The translations under genes were made by a program, and so were the position numbers. From the NCBI GenBank assembly GCA_949296855.1, contig CASFRN010000078.1, positions 1 through 59,850 of the forward strand: DNA of 59,850 nucleotides, in the 5' to 3' direction. This document shows positions 43,062 to 51,722 of this stretch, piece by piece; positions within the stretch are counted from its first letter, which is position 1, and every line of letters starts with the position of its first letter. The notes beneath the pieces were generated by a model. That model was given only the letters and a program-made list of their open reading frames with translations, made no database searches and had not been told where the DNA came from. The DNA is from an uncultured Bacteroides sp. GTDB lineage: Bacteria > Bacteroidota > Bacteroidia > Bacteroidales > Bacteroidaceae.

Positions 43062-44912
43062 ATGACAATCGAACTATTGGCTCCCGCGAAAAACTTGGCG
43101 TGCGGGATAGAGGCTATCAACCATGGGGCGGACGCCGTGTATATCGGGGCACCCCGCTTCGGGGCGCGTGCCGCCGCGGGAAACTCGTTGGAGGACATCG
43201 CGGAATTGGTGCGTTATGCGCATCTGTTTCGGGCGCGCATTTACGTGACGGTGAATACCATTCTGAAGGATGAGGAGCTGAAAGATACCGAGGCGATGAT
43301 TTGGGACTTGTACCGCATCGGCGTAGATGCGCTCATCGTGCAGGATATGGGCATTACCCGCCTCAACCTGCCTCCCATTCCGCTTCATGCCAGCACGCAG
43401 ATGGATAACCGCACGGCAGAGAAGGTGAGCTTCTTGGCGGAGGCGGGATTCCGTCAGGTAGTGTTGGCTCGCGAACTGACTTTGGAAGAGATTCGGAAAA
43501 TCCACCGCGCCTGTCCCGATACGTTGCTCGAAGTCTTCGTACACGGAGCGTTGTGCGTGAGCTATAGCGGGCAATGCTACGTGAGCCAAGCGTGTTTCGG
43601 ACGAAGTGCGAACCGTGGGGAATGTGCCCAATTCTGCCGCTTGGCGTTCGATTTGGAAGATGCCGACGGGAAGGTCATCGCCCACGATAAACACTTGCTT
43701 TCGCTCAAGGATATGAATCAAAGCGGGAATTTAGAGGAACTGCTCGATGCGGGCGTTTCGTCGCTCAAGATAGAAGGAAGGCTGAAGGACGTGTCGTATG
43801 TGAAGAACGTAACGGCTTATTACCGCCAGCGGTTGGACAACATTTTCAAGCGGAGGAAAGAATACGTGCGGGCTTCGTCGGGAAGCGTGCGGGTGGAATT
43901 CCGTCCTCAGTTGGACAAGAGCTTCAGCCGTGGATTTACCGATTATTTCCTTCACGGGCGCAATCCCGGCATCTTTAACTTGAACACGCCGAAATCGTTG
44001 GGCGAGGAAGTGGGAACGGTGAAGGAGGTGCGTGCTACGTGTCTGACCGTGGCGGGCGTGAAGCCTTTTGCCAACGGAGACGGCTTGTGCTACGTGGACG
44101 AACAAGGCAAGTTGCAGGGCTTCCGGGTGAACCGTGTGGAGGACAACAAGCTCTTCCCGCAGGAGATGCCCCGCCGCATCCGTCCGAAGACGGTGCTTTA
44201 CCGCAATTTCGACCAAGCTTTCGAGCGCGCGATGCAGAAGAAGTCTGCCGAGCGGAAGATAGTGGTAGACATGCGATTGGAAGAGAACAATTTCGGCTTC
44301 ACCCTTACCTTGACCGATGAAGACGGGATACGTGTGAGCGTGGTGCTGGAGCGGGAAAAGGAAATTGCCCGCACTTCGCAAGCCGAGAACTTGAAAACCC
44401 AGTTGGGCAAGTTGGGCAATACGCCTTTCGCGGCGGAAGAGATAAGCATCGGCTTTACGGAAGACTGGTTTATCCCTTCGTCCGAGCTTTCCGACTTGCG
44501 GCGCAGGGGCGTGGAACGTTTGCTTTCGGCACGCCGCATTACCTATCCTCAGGAGCGGAGAAGGTGGACGGAGACCGTTCATCCGTTTCCGGCAAAGGTG
44601 TTGGATTATCGAGGCAATGTGATGAACCGTGAGGCGGAAGCGTTTTACCGTTCGCACGGCGTGGAACGCATCGCTCCCGCTTTCGAGAAAGACCCTCCGC
44701 GCGACGCGGTATTGATGGAATGCAAGCATTGTGTGCGGTATAGCATGGGCTGGTGTCCGGTGCATCATCAGAAACGTGCTCCTTTCCGCGAGCCTTTCTA
44801 CTTGGTGAGCGCAGACGGCAGACGTTTCCGCTTAGAGTTCGATTGCAAGGCGTGCCGGATGAAGGTTCTTTCATCTGTGGTAAAAAAGACGATAGATTAT
44901 GCTGAAGAGTAA
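43062..44912 (+). CDS. U32 peptidase family protein (RlhA/TrhP-like)
   Basis: This 616-residue protein belongs to the U32 'collagenase-like' family, whose studied members hydroxylate RNA bases (RlhA on 23S rRNA, TrhP on tRNA) rather than cut collagen. It begins ELLAPAKNLACGIEAINHGA and GADAVYIGAPRFGAR. A cysteine cluster in HGALCVSYSGQCYVSQACF and NRGECAQFCRLAFD could bind an iron-sulfur cluster. The C-terminal extension has CKHCVRYSMGWCPVHHQK and CKACRMKV, two more possible metal sites. Its stop overlaps the next gene by 14 bases. Confidence 0.9.
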   Translation: MTIELLAPAKNLACGIEAINHGADAVYIGAPRFGARAAAGNSLEDIAELVRYAHLFRARIYVTVNTILKDEELKDTEAMIWDLYRIGVDALIVQDMGITRLNLPPIPLHASTQMDNRTAEKVSFLAEAGFRQVVLARELTLEEIRKIHRACPDTLLEVFVHGALCVSYSGQCYVSQACFGRSANRGECAQFCRLAFDLEDADGKVIAHDKHLLSLKDMNQSGNLEELLDAGVSSLKIEGRLKDVSYVKNVTAYYRQRLDNIFKRRKEYVRASSGSVRVEFRPQLDKSFSRGFTDYFLHGRNPGIFNLNTPKSLGEEVGTVKEVRATCLTVAGVKPFANGDGLCYVDEQGKLQGFRVNRVEDNKLFPQEMPRRIRPKTVLYRNFDQAFERAMQKKSAERKIVVDMRLEENNFGFTLTLTDEDGIRVSVVLEREKEIARTSQAENLKTQLGKLGNTPFAAEEISIGFTEDWFIPSSELSDLRRRGVERLLSARRITYPQERRRWTETVHPFPAKVLDYRGNVMNREAEAFYRSHGVERIAPAFEKDPPRDAVLMECKHCVRYSMGWCPVHHQKRAPFREPFYLVSADGRRFRLEFDCKACRMKVLSSVVKKTIDYAEE

Positions 44913-45846
44913 ATACCTTATTCCGTTCTTGTTTCTGCTGGCGTTGCTTGCGGCTTGCCATTACCGCCCGATGTACATTCCCGAAAGCGGGGAGGAGGGC
45001 GATTCTGCCCGTATCAATACGCGGGCGTATGCGTTGAATAGCAATTTTCAGGTAGAGGCGGATACGTTATGGCTCCATGTGCTTCCGTTTATGGACACCG
45101 TGGCATTGGTGCAAGGAGATGAAGTGGTGGTGGCGGAATTCGATGTGCATCCGCAAGATTCTGTGGACTCGGTGTGGGTGAAGGTGGCACGCGACCAAGA
45201 GACCATCGGTTGGATTCAGGAACACCGCTTGCTGGAAAACATTGTGCCCGTCGACCCGATTTCGCGCTTTATCCATCTCTTTAGCAATGCCCATACCTTG
45301 CCTTTCTTCTTGGTATTAGCGGTGTTTTTCCTTTGGTTTGTCTATCGGGCTGTACGGCGCAAGCAAATCAAGCTCATTTGGCTGAACGATATCGATAGCG
45401 TGTTTCCTCTTCTCTTGTCGCTCTTGATGGCGATAGCCGCCACTACGTATAACAGCATCCAGCATTTCGTCCCCGAAACGTGGGAACGGTATTATTACGA
45501 GCCTACGCTGAATCCTTTCGATGTGCCTTTCATCTTGGGTTTCTTCATTGTATGTGTGTGGCTGATTGTGTTGGTAGGCGTGGCGGTGCTCGATGATTTG
45601 TTTCATCAGACAAAGGCGGAAGTGGCTTTCTTTTACTTGGTAGGGCTGGTTTCGTGCTGCATATTCATTTATGTGTTTTTCACTTACCTCAATATTTACA
45701 TCGCTTACGTATGCCTTGCCGCCTACGGTGCGGGTTGCATCCGCTGGTTCTGTAAGTCAGACCGCTATCCGTATGTATGCGGGGCGTGCGGGGCAAAGAT
45801 GCGTGCCAAAGGTATCTGCCCGCATTGCGGGGCGTTGAACGAGTGA
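44899..45846 (+). CDS. Multi-domain membrane lipoprotein with SH3-like and zinc-ribbon ends
   Basis: This 315-residue protein has a signal ending at Cys20 (LLALLAAC). An extracytoplasmic region follows; VWVKVARDQETIGWIQEHRL looks like an SH3-type module. About five membrane helices occupy ~135-285. The C-terminus is a zinc ribbon (VCGACGAKMRAKGICPHCGA, two CxxC pairs) that should lie in the cytoplasm. I recognise no characterised family. The 14-base overlap with the U32 gene indicates translational coupling, so the two may act together. Confidence 0.8.
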   Translation: MLKSKYLIPFLFLLALLAACHYRPMYIPESGEEGDSARINTRAYALNSNFQVEADTLWLHVLPFMDTVALVQGDEVVVAEFDVHPQDSVDSVWVKVARDQETIGWIQEHRLLENIVPVDPISRFIHLFSNAHTLPFFLVLAVFFLWFVYRAVRRKQIKLIWLNDIDSVFPLLLSLLMAIAATTYNSIQHFVPETWERYYYEPTLNPFDVPFILGFFIVCVWLIVLVGVAVLDDLFHQTKAEVAFFYLVGLVSCCIFIYVFFTYLNIYIAYVCLAAYGAGCIRWFCKSDRYPYVCGACGAKMRAKGICPHCGALNE

Positions 45847-45852
45847 GTTTTT

Positions 45853-45984
45853 CACCACAGATTACACAGATTTAAATAATTAAGAATTAAAAGTGAATAA
45901 TGAATAACGAAGAATTCTTCAATTAGCCGTCATTAACTATGAATTGTTCATTATTAATTATTTAAATCTGTGTAATCTGTGGTG
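45853..45984. repeat. Composite inverted-repeat doublet
   Basis: The outer arms are CACCACAGATTACACAGATT from 45853 and AATCTGTGTAATCTGTGGTG ending at 45984. The inner arms are AATTAAAAGTGAATAATGAA and TTGTTCATTATTAATTA. The central core around 45907-45927 is unpaired. It separates the convergent membrane-protein gene and the TonB receptor gene. Confidence 0.92.
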
Positions 45985-45992
45985 AAAGAACA

Positions 45993-48359
45993 TCAGAAGT
46001 TGCACCGCAGGTCGATGCCCACTTGCAAGGGGCGTCCTGCTTGCTCGAACCCGCGGCCCATGGTTTCGAAATAGAACGCTTGGTAATGCTTGTTGAGGGC
46101 GTTGGCAATCCACAAAGCGATTTGCCCGTTGCCTTTGGCGAAGCTGATACGTCCGTCCAGGGTACCGTAGAACGGCTGGCTGGCGTTGTTTTGCTCCGTC
46201 CAGTAGATGCGTCCTGCCGCCCGATAGTTGGCATCGAGTGTGATATGGTCAAGTATTGTGTTCCGCCGCAGGGTGAAACGGTATTGCCCTCCCGCACTGA
46301 AAGTGTGCTTCGGAACGAAAGGCACGTAACGCCCGTTGTAGGTTTCTTCTTCGCTTACCACATAATCGGTAAACGTGGCATACGTGTATCCGTAGTTGGC
46401 GTTCAGGCTGAAGGCATCGGTCACTTGGGCACGTACCGATGCTTCCGCTCCGATGCTCCGGCTCTTTCCCGCATTGACCGTGATGCGTCCCAATCCGTTT
46501 TCGGCAAAGCGGGAAATTTGCTGGTCGCGCGTGTCCATATAGAAGAAAGCCGCATCGGCTTGCAGTTTTCCTTCGGGCGAGGTGAGATGTGCTCCCACTT
46601 CGTAATTCCACGAATATTCGGGCTTATAGAGCGTGGCTTCCGATACGTTTACATCCGAGGCGGGGAAGTCGGGCATCATTCCCGCGAAGTTCCCTAACAC
46701 TTCGTCTTGCTTGATAGCATCCATCATAGCCGTGCGCAGGTCGTTCTGCACTAAGTCGGAGAACATTTGGATGTTGTAGCCTCCCGAACGGTAGCCTTTG
46801 CTCACCGTAGCATAGACATTGTTTTGCCGGTTCCACGCATATTGCAAGGTGAATTTAGGAAGCAATTGCAGGTAATCAGTCCGTTCTTTGCCGATGAATT
46901 GGGTCAAGGCTTCCAAGGGGCGCACGATGTCTTGGGGCAGGAAAGGAGCCGATACACCAAAGTCGAATCCCATGGCGCATCGGGAGTCGTAATCCAGCCA
47001 AAGTTTTTCGTAATCCAGCCGGAACCCCACCGTGAGCGAAAGCCCTTCGGTAAAGAGGTCGTTCAAGGTCGATTGATGATAGACGGATCCGTTTAAGGCG
47101 GGAGTCTTGAAAGTTCCCGTCACGGTCATCGGGCGTGTAGTGACCTGTGCCGAAAGTGTGGGTGCGCTAGCCGGGAGGTTCGAAAGCCCCGCATTGATGT
47201 TGTCTTCAATCAGGCTCCGGATGCCTTCGTCTTCGAAAGTCACGGGAGCGTCTGTGTCCAGCCATTGGTAGAATCCGCTCACGCCCGTAGTCCATTGCCA
47301 GCGTGTGCCCGGCTTCGATTTCAATACGATTTCTTGCGAAAGGGTTTTCGAGTTCTGCTTTTGCATCATCGTATAGATATCGGCTTCGGTAAAGTCCTGG
47401 TCCAAATTCATCCGGTCGTACAGGTATTGGAATCCCGTCACGCTGTTCAGGGTGAAGTTTTTTCCGTGATGCTCGATGTTCAATCCCCCGTTCACTAAGT
47501 TGCGCTTGTATCCGCAAGGGTGGTTGTATGCGATTTCACCGATGTGTTCCCCGCGGTCTTCTTCCTTTCCGTCTGTCCGTCCTGTGTAGGCGTATGGATA
47601 GCCGCCTTGGTTGGTATATTCATAATTGAGGGTGAAGTCCAATTTCAGGTCTTCATTAGGAAACCAGATGGCACGCACACGCCCTCCCGCTTCATCATCG
47701 GTATCAATGCGCTTTCCGTTGTAGGCGTTCTTGAAGAAGCCTCCCTTGTGCTCGTAAAACATCCCTACCGAGAACGCGAATTGGTCTGAAATGCGGTGAT
47801 AGTGCTTCAGCATCGCCTTATAGTTATTATAGGAGGCAGCACTGAGTTGCACGTCGGTTCCTTGGTAAGTAAAGGGCGATTTGGTGAACACGCGGATAAG
47901 CCCGCCCATCGTATTGCGTCCGTAGAGTGTGCCCTGCGGACCTCGCATCACGTCGATGCGCTCGATGTCGGAGTAGTTGAAGTCGAAAGCGGATTTGTCG
48001 ATGAACGGGATGTTATCGACATACAATCCTACGGCAGGCGTATTGATGCGCGAACCGATGCCCCGCACGTAGACCGAGGTGGTGAGCTTCGACCCATAGT
48101 CGGGGATGAACAGGTTGGGCACCCGTCCCGAAAGCGATTTCACCGACCCGATTTGCCCGCTCCGTATGTCAGCTTGCGAAAACGAGTTGGACGAAAGCGC
48201 TTGTTGACGGAGACGCGTGTTTTCTTTCGGTGTGGCAATAATCACCACTTCTTCGATGTCGATAACTTTCACCGTGTCGCGCGGGGCGATAAGTCCGGAT
48301 GCAAATCCCGATACCGCCGTGGCAAGTGCAAGGGTCGTAAAGATAAGTCTTGTCTTCAT
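45993..48359 (-). CDS. TonB-dependent outer-membrane receptor (siderophore/cobalamin class)
   Basis: This 788-residue receptor is of the classical TonB type, not SusC: there is no N-terminal carboxypeptidase-like domain and no SusD partner. A signal peptide ends near residue 20. The TonB box region is IEEVVIIATPKEN. The plug includes TTSVYVRGIGSRINTPAVGL, DNIPFIDKSAF and RIDVMRGPQGTLYGRNTMGG. The barrel ends VGIDLRCNF. The overall pattern recalls iron-siderophore receptors such as pesticin/yersiniabactin type. The substrate is unknown and no synthesis or ABC genes are nearby. Confidence 0.92.
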   Translation of the reverse strand: MKTRLIFTTLALATAVSGFASGLIAPRDTVKVIDIEEVVIIATPKENTRLRQQALSSNSFSQADIRSGQIGSVKSLSGRVPNLFIPDYGSKLTTSVYVRGIGSRINTPAVGLYVDNIPFIDKSAFDFNYSDIERIDVMRGPQGTLYGRNTMGGLIRVFTKSPFTYQGTDVQLSAASYNNYKAMLKHYHRISDQFAFSVGMFYEHKGGFFKNAYNGKRIDTDDEAGGRVRAIWFPNEDLKLDFTLNYEYTNQGGYPYAYTGRTDGKEEDRGEHIGEIAYNHPCGYKRNLVNGGLNIEHHGKNFTLNSVTGFQYLYDRMNLDQDFTEADIYTMMQKQNSKTLSQEIVLKSKPGTRWQWTTGVSGFYQWLDTDAPVTFEDEGIRSLIEDNINAGLSNLPASAPTLSAQVTTRPMTVTGTFKTPALNGSVYHQSTLNDLFTEGLSLTVGFRLDYEKLWLDYDSRCAMGFDFGVSAPFLPQDIVRPLEALTQFIGKERTDYLQLLPKFTLQYAWNRQNNVYATVSKGYRSGGYNIQMFSDLVQNDLRTAMMDAIKQDEVLGNFAGMMPDFPASDVNVSEATLYKPEYSWNYEVGAHLTSPEGKLQADAAFFYMDTRDQQISRFAENGLGRITVNAGKSRSIGAEASVRAQVTDAFSLNANYGYTYATFTDYVVSEEETYNGRYVPFVPKHTFSAGGQYRFTLRRNTILDHITLDANYRAAGRIYWTEQNNASQPFYGTLDGRISFAKGNGQIALWIANALNKHYQAFYFETMGRGFEQAGRPLQVGIDLRCNF

Positions 48360-48379
48360 TTGTTATGCTGTATTTTTTG

Positions 48380-48480
48380 AAACGCAAATTTTCGCAGATT
48401 AACGCAGATAAATAAATTATTTCTTCTGTGTCTTCTATGGTGAAAAAATAATCTACGAAAATCTACGTTAATCTGCGTTT
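48380..48480. repeat. Inverted repeat of the TTCGCAGATTAACGCAG type
   Basis: GAAACGCAAATTTTCGCAGA... at 48380-48410 faces ...CTACGTTAATCTGCGTTT ending at 48480. Inner TTCTGTGTCTTCTATGGTGA resembles an arm of the CACCACAG family. It lies between divergent genes. Confidence 0.85.
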
Positions 48481-48579
48481 TTTCAACCGCCTGCAAAGTA
48501 ACGCCAAATCTTTGATACTTGCAATCCTCATAAATGAGGAAATTTTATAGTTCTGTTTCCTGCTTATTGTAAAAACTCG

Positions 48580-48587
48580 TATCTTTG
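48580..48587 (+). promoter_or_regulatory. -7 promoter element for the radical SAM gene
   Basis: TATCTTTG matches the consensus exactly, 23 bases before the ATG at 48611. An in-frame GTG at 48587 overlaps this element and was rejected as a start. Confidence 0.65.
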
Positions 48588-48610
48588 TGGCGGTAAAAAA
48601 CAGATTCGGT

Positions 48611-49570
48611 ATGGACAAGCGTGCGCGTTATAGAGACTTTTCGGGCTTTTTGGCGGAACTGTTCCCCTTCAAGGTGCAGAAGATTTCGCTGAATGCGGGC
48701 TTTACCTGCCCCAACCGGGACGGGACGAAGGGCTATGGCGGATGTACGTATTGCAATAACCAGACGTTTAATCCCGACTATTGCCGGACGGAAAAGAGCA
48801 TTACCCGCCAATTAGAAGAGGGGAAGGTGTTCTTTGCCAAGAAATATCCGGAGATGAAATATTTGGCTTACTTTCAGGCATATACGAATACGTATGCCGG
48901 GGTGGGCGAATTGAAGCGGATGTACGAAGAAGCGTTGGGAGTGGAAGACGTGGTGGGGCTGGTCATCGGGACCCGTCCCGACTGTATGCCCGACGCTTTG
49001 CTGGATTATCTTGCGGAACTGAACAAACGCACCTTCTTGCTTGTTGAATACGGGATAGAAAGCACCGATGACGAGACGTTGCGCCGCATCAACCGCGGGC
49101 ATACGTTCGCCTGTACGGAGGACGCGGTGAGGCGTACGGCGGCAAGGGGCATCCGCACGGGAGGGCATGTCATCGTGGGGCTTCCAGGCGAGGCGGAGAG
49201 AGAGAAGGTGATTCGTCAGGCTGGGATTTTGTCGCGCCTTCCGCTCACGACCTTGAAGTTGCACCAGCTTCAGCTGATAAAAGGTACGCGCATGGGGCAG
49301 GAGTATGCCGGACATCCCGAAAACTTCCACCTCTACACGGCGGACGAGTATATCGACTTGGTGATAGACTATATCGAACATTTGCGTCCCGGCTTGGTGC
49401 TGGAGCGTTTCATATCCCAGTCTCCTAAAGAACTTTTGATAGCTCCCGACTGGGGGATGAAAAACTACGAGTTCACCGCCCGCCTCCGCAAGCGGATGGA
49501 AGAACGGGACGCATGGCAAGGAAAGTTTTTTATAGAACGCAGAGACACGGAGACACAGAGGGATATTTAG
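48611..49570 (+). CDS. Radical SAM protein of the YhcC/TIGR01212 type
   Basis: This 319-residue protein has a 4Fe-4S binding motif in an unusual spacing, CPNRDGTKGYGGCTYC, typical of the YhcC/TIGR01212 group. SLNAGFT precedes it, and YFQAYTNTYAGVGELKRMYE and GTRPDCMPD follow. The family is conserved but its reaction is unknown. The last codons, ERRDTETQRDI, are encoded by the arm of an intergenic repeat (GAACGCAGAGACACGGAGAC), so the original C-terminus has probably been replaced or extended by repeat sequence. Confidence 0.9.
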   Translation: MDKRARYRDFSGFLAELFPFKVQKISLNAGFTCPNRDGTKGYGGCTYCNNQTFNPDYCRTEKSITRQLEEGKVFFAKKYPEMKYLAYFQAYTNTYAGVGELKRMYEEALGVEDVVGLVIGTRPDCMPDALLDYLAELNKRTFLLVEYGIESTDDETLRRINRGHTFACTEDAVRRTAARGIRTGGHVIVGLPGEAEREKVIRQAGILSRLPLTTLKLHQLQLIKGTRMGQEYAGHPENFHLYTADEYIDLVIDYIEHLRPGLVLERFISQSPKELLIAPDWGMKNYEFTARLRKRMEERDAWQGKFFIERRDTETQRDI

Positions 49571-49726
49571 AAGCAGATAAAGGGAGTTAGAAGGAGTTAT
49601 GCCTTCGGCAGGAGTTAAATGCCAATAGTCTTGTGGTGTTAGCTTCTAACTCCCTTTAACTCCCTGAAATAACTCCCTTTTAACTCCTTAAATAATAAAT
49701 CTCTGTGTCTTCGTGTCTCTGTGTTC
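49535..49726. repeat. Long composite inverted repeat overlapping a gene end
   Basis: The outer arms are GAACGCAGAGACACGGAGAC... from 49535 and CTCTGTGTCTTCGTGTCTCT... ending at 49726. Inner arms pair AAAGGGAGTTAGAAGGAGTT with AGCTTCTAACTCCCTTTAAC and AACTCCCTTTTAACTCC. The left arm provides the last codons and stop of the radical SAM gene. Confidence 0.9.
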
Positions 49727-49763
49727 AAAAATAAAAATGGATAAACTTAAAAACTAAACAAAT

Positions 49764-50945
49764 ATGAAACTGAAAGGGAACGTACATTACGTGGGTGTGA
49801 ACGACCGTTCGAAGACGTTGTTCGAAAATTTGTGGCCGTTGCCATACGGCGTGTCTTATAACTCTTATCTGATAGCCGATGACGAGATGGTGGCGTTGGT
49901 AGATACGGTAGACGTGGCTTTCTTCGAGGTGTACTTGAAGAAAATCAAGGCGGTAATCGGCGACCGTAAAATCAATTATCTGATTATTAATCACATGGAG
50001 CCGGACCATTCTGGCTCAATCGCTTTGATTAAGCAATATTATCCCGACATCGTGTTGGTGGGCAACAAGAAGACGTTCGACATGGTGGAAGGTTTCTACG
50101 GCGTAGGCGGAGACCGTTACGTGGTGGGCGAAGGTGATTTCCTGAAATTGGGACACCACAACCTGCGCTTCTACCTGATTCCGATGGTGCACTGGCCCGA
50201 AACCATGGTCACTTTCGATGAGACCGAAGGCATCCTCTTCTCGGGCGACGCGTTCGGTTGCTTCGGCGCGTTGAACGGCGGATGCATCGACAAGGACATC
50301 AATATCGAAATCTACGAAGGTGAGATGCGCCGCTATTACGCGAACATTGTGGGCAAGTTCGGCAATCCGGTGCAGAAGGCGTTGCAGAAATGCAAGGGGC
50401 TGGATATCCAGATGATTTGCTCTACCCACGGGCCGGTATGGACCGAGAAGATTCCGCAAGTGGTGGACATGTACGACCGCCTGAGCCGGTACGAAGGCGA
50501 GGAAGGCGTGGTTATCGCATACGGCACGATGTATGGCAATACCGAAGAGCTTGCCGAAACCATTGCCGAAGAACTCAGCGCGCAAGGCATCAAGAACATC
50601 GTGATGCACAACGTGTCGAAGACCCCGCATTCGTACATCTTAGCGGACATTTTCCGCTACAAAGGCTTGATAGTGGGCTGCACTACTTATAATATGAACC
50701 TCTATCCCGAAATGGAAGCCTTGTTGAGCAAGATAGCCGCGCGCGAGATGAAGAACCGTGTGATGGGCTATTTCGGCTCGTTCACCTGGGCAAGCGCAGC
50801 CGTGAAGAAATTAGCGGAATATGCCGAGAAGCTGAAGTTCGAGTTAGTGGGCAATCCGGTAGAGATGAAGCAAAGCATGAGCGAGGACACCGCCCGTCAG
50901 GCGAAAGAACTGGCGAAGGCGATGGCGGAAAGGCTGAAAGCGTGA
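49764..50945 (+). CDS. fprA: FprA-family A-type flavodiiron protein
   Basis: This 393-residue flavodiiron protein should reduce oxygen or nitric oxide, protecting an anaerobe. The N-terminal metallo-beta-lactamase-like domain carries the diiron ligands NHMEPDHSGS (His-x-Glu-x-Asp-His), VHWPETM (His), SGDAFGCFG (Asp) and STHGPVW (His). The C-terminal flavodoxin domain starts YGTMYGNTEELAETIA, which binds FMN, and contains GYFGSFTWASAAVKKL. No rubredoxin or NADH oxidoreductase gene is adjacent. Confidence 0.96.
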   Translation: MKLKGNVHYVGVNDRSKTLFENLWPLPYGVSYNSYLIADDEMVALVDTVDVAFFEVYLKKIKAVIGDRKINYLIINHMEPDHSGSIALIKQYYPDIVLVGNKKTFDMVEGFYGVGGDRYVVGEGDFLKLGHHNLRFYLIPMVHWPETMVTFDETEGILFSGDAFGCFGALNGGCIDKDINIEIYEGEMRRYYANIVGKFGNPVQKALQKCKGLDIQMICSTHGPVWTEKIPQVVDMYDRLSRYEGEEGVVIAYGTMYGNTEELAETIAEELSAQGIKNIVMHNVSKTPHSYILADIFRYKGLIVGCTTYNMNLYPEMEALLSKIAAREMKNRVMGYFGSFTWASAAVKKLAEYAEKLKFELVGNPVEMKQSMSEDTARQAKELAKAMAERLKA

Positions 50946-50955
50946 TTGATTTTTT

Positions 50956-51075
50956 CACCACAGATTACACAGATTTAAATAATTAATAATGAAGACTTAA
51001 TAGCAGCAAAACATATACCGTTATTCATTATTCACTTTTAATTATTAATTATTTAAATCTGTGTAATCTGTGGTG
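50956..51075. repeat. Composite inverted-repeat doublet
   Basis: The outer arms CACCACAGATTACACAGATT (from 50956) and AATCTGTGTAATCTGTGGTG (to 51075) enclose inner arms AATTAATAATGAAGAC and TTCACTTTTAATTATTAATT. It has the same two-layer structure as 37583 and 45853. It lies between the flavodiiron and YciO-type genes. Confidence 0.92.
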
Positions 51076-51093
51076 AGCTTTTTATAAACGTCT

Positions 51094-51705
51094 ATGTTAC
51101 AGAAACTATACGACAAGAACAACGACCCGAAGGTGTTGCAACGCATCGTTGACATCCTGAACGACGGGGGGATTATCATCTATCCCACCGACACGATGTA
51201 TGCCATGGGATGCCATGCCTTGAAAGAACGTCCTATCGAGAAGATTTGCCGGTTGAAGGGCTTGAATCCCAAGAAGAACAATCTTTCCATCATCTGTTAC
51301 GACCTGAGCAACATCAGCGAATACGCACAGGTGGGCAATGCCACTTTCAAGCTGATGAAGCGCAACCTGCCCGGTCCGTTCACCTTTATCCTGAAAGCCG
51401 ATAGCCGTTTGCCCAAGATATTCCGCAACCGGAAAGAAGTGGGCATCCGTGTGCCCGGCAATGAGATTATCCGTGAGATATGCCGCTTGCTGGATGCTCC
51501 GATATTGACCACCACCTTGCCCCTGCGTGAAGGGGAAGACATCGAATATGCCACCGACCCGGAACTGATAGACGAGAAATTCGGTGATGAAGTAGACTTG
51601 GTTATCGATGGAGGCATAGGCGGCATTGAACCTTCTACCGTGATAAATTGTTATGAAGATGTGCCGGAGATAGTGCGGCAAGGAAAAGGAATACTAATTG
51701 AATGA
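51094..51705 (+). CDS. YciO/TsaC-family protein (threonylcarbamoyl-AMP synthase-like)
   Basis: This 203-residue protein is of the Sua5/YciO/YrdC family, whose TsaC members form threonylcarbamoyl-AMP for tRNA t6A. Signatures are GGIIIYPTDTMYAMGCHAL, IEKICRLKGLNPKKNNLSII and LPGPFTFILKA, then VGIRVPGNEIIREIC. The length and pattern suit the YciO branch, whose exact activity is less certain than TsaC. TsaE is encoded 20 kb to the left. Confidence 0.9.
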   Translation: MLQKLYDKNNDPKVLQRIVDILNDGGIIIYPTDTMYAMGCHALKERPIEKICRLKGLNPKKNNLSIICYDLSNISEYAQVGNATFKLMKRNLPGPFTFILKADSRLPKIFRNRKEVGIRVPGNEIIREICRLLDAPILTTTLPLREGEDIEYATDPELIDEKFGDEVDLVIDGGIGGIEPSTVINCYEDVPEIVRQGKGILIE

Positions 51706-51722
51706 AGAATTAAAAAAAAGTT

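Noticed and set aside
43731-44768. 345-codon antisense frame over the U32 gene
   Set aside because: Shadow of a strong family match on the other strand.
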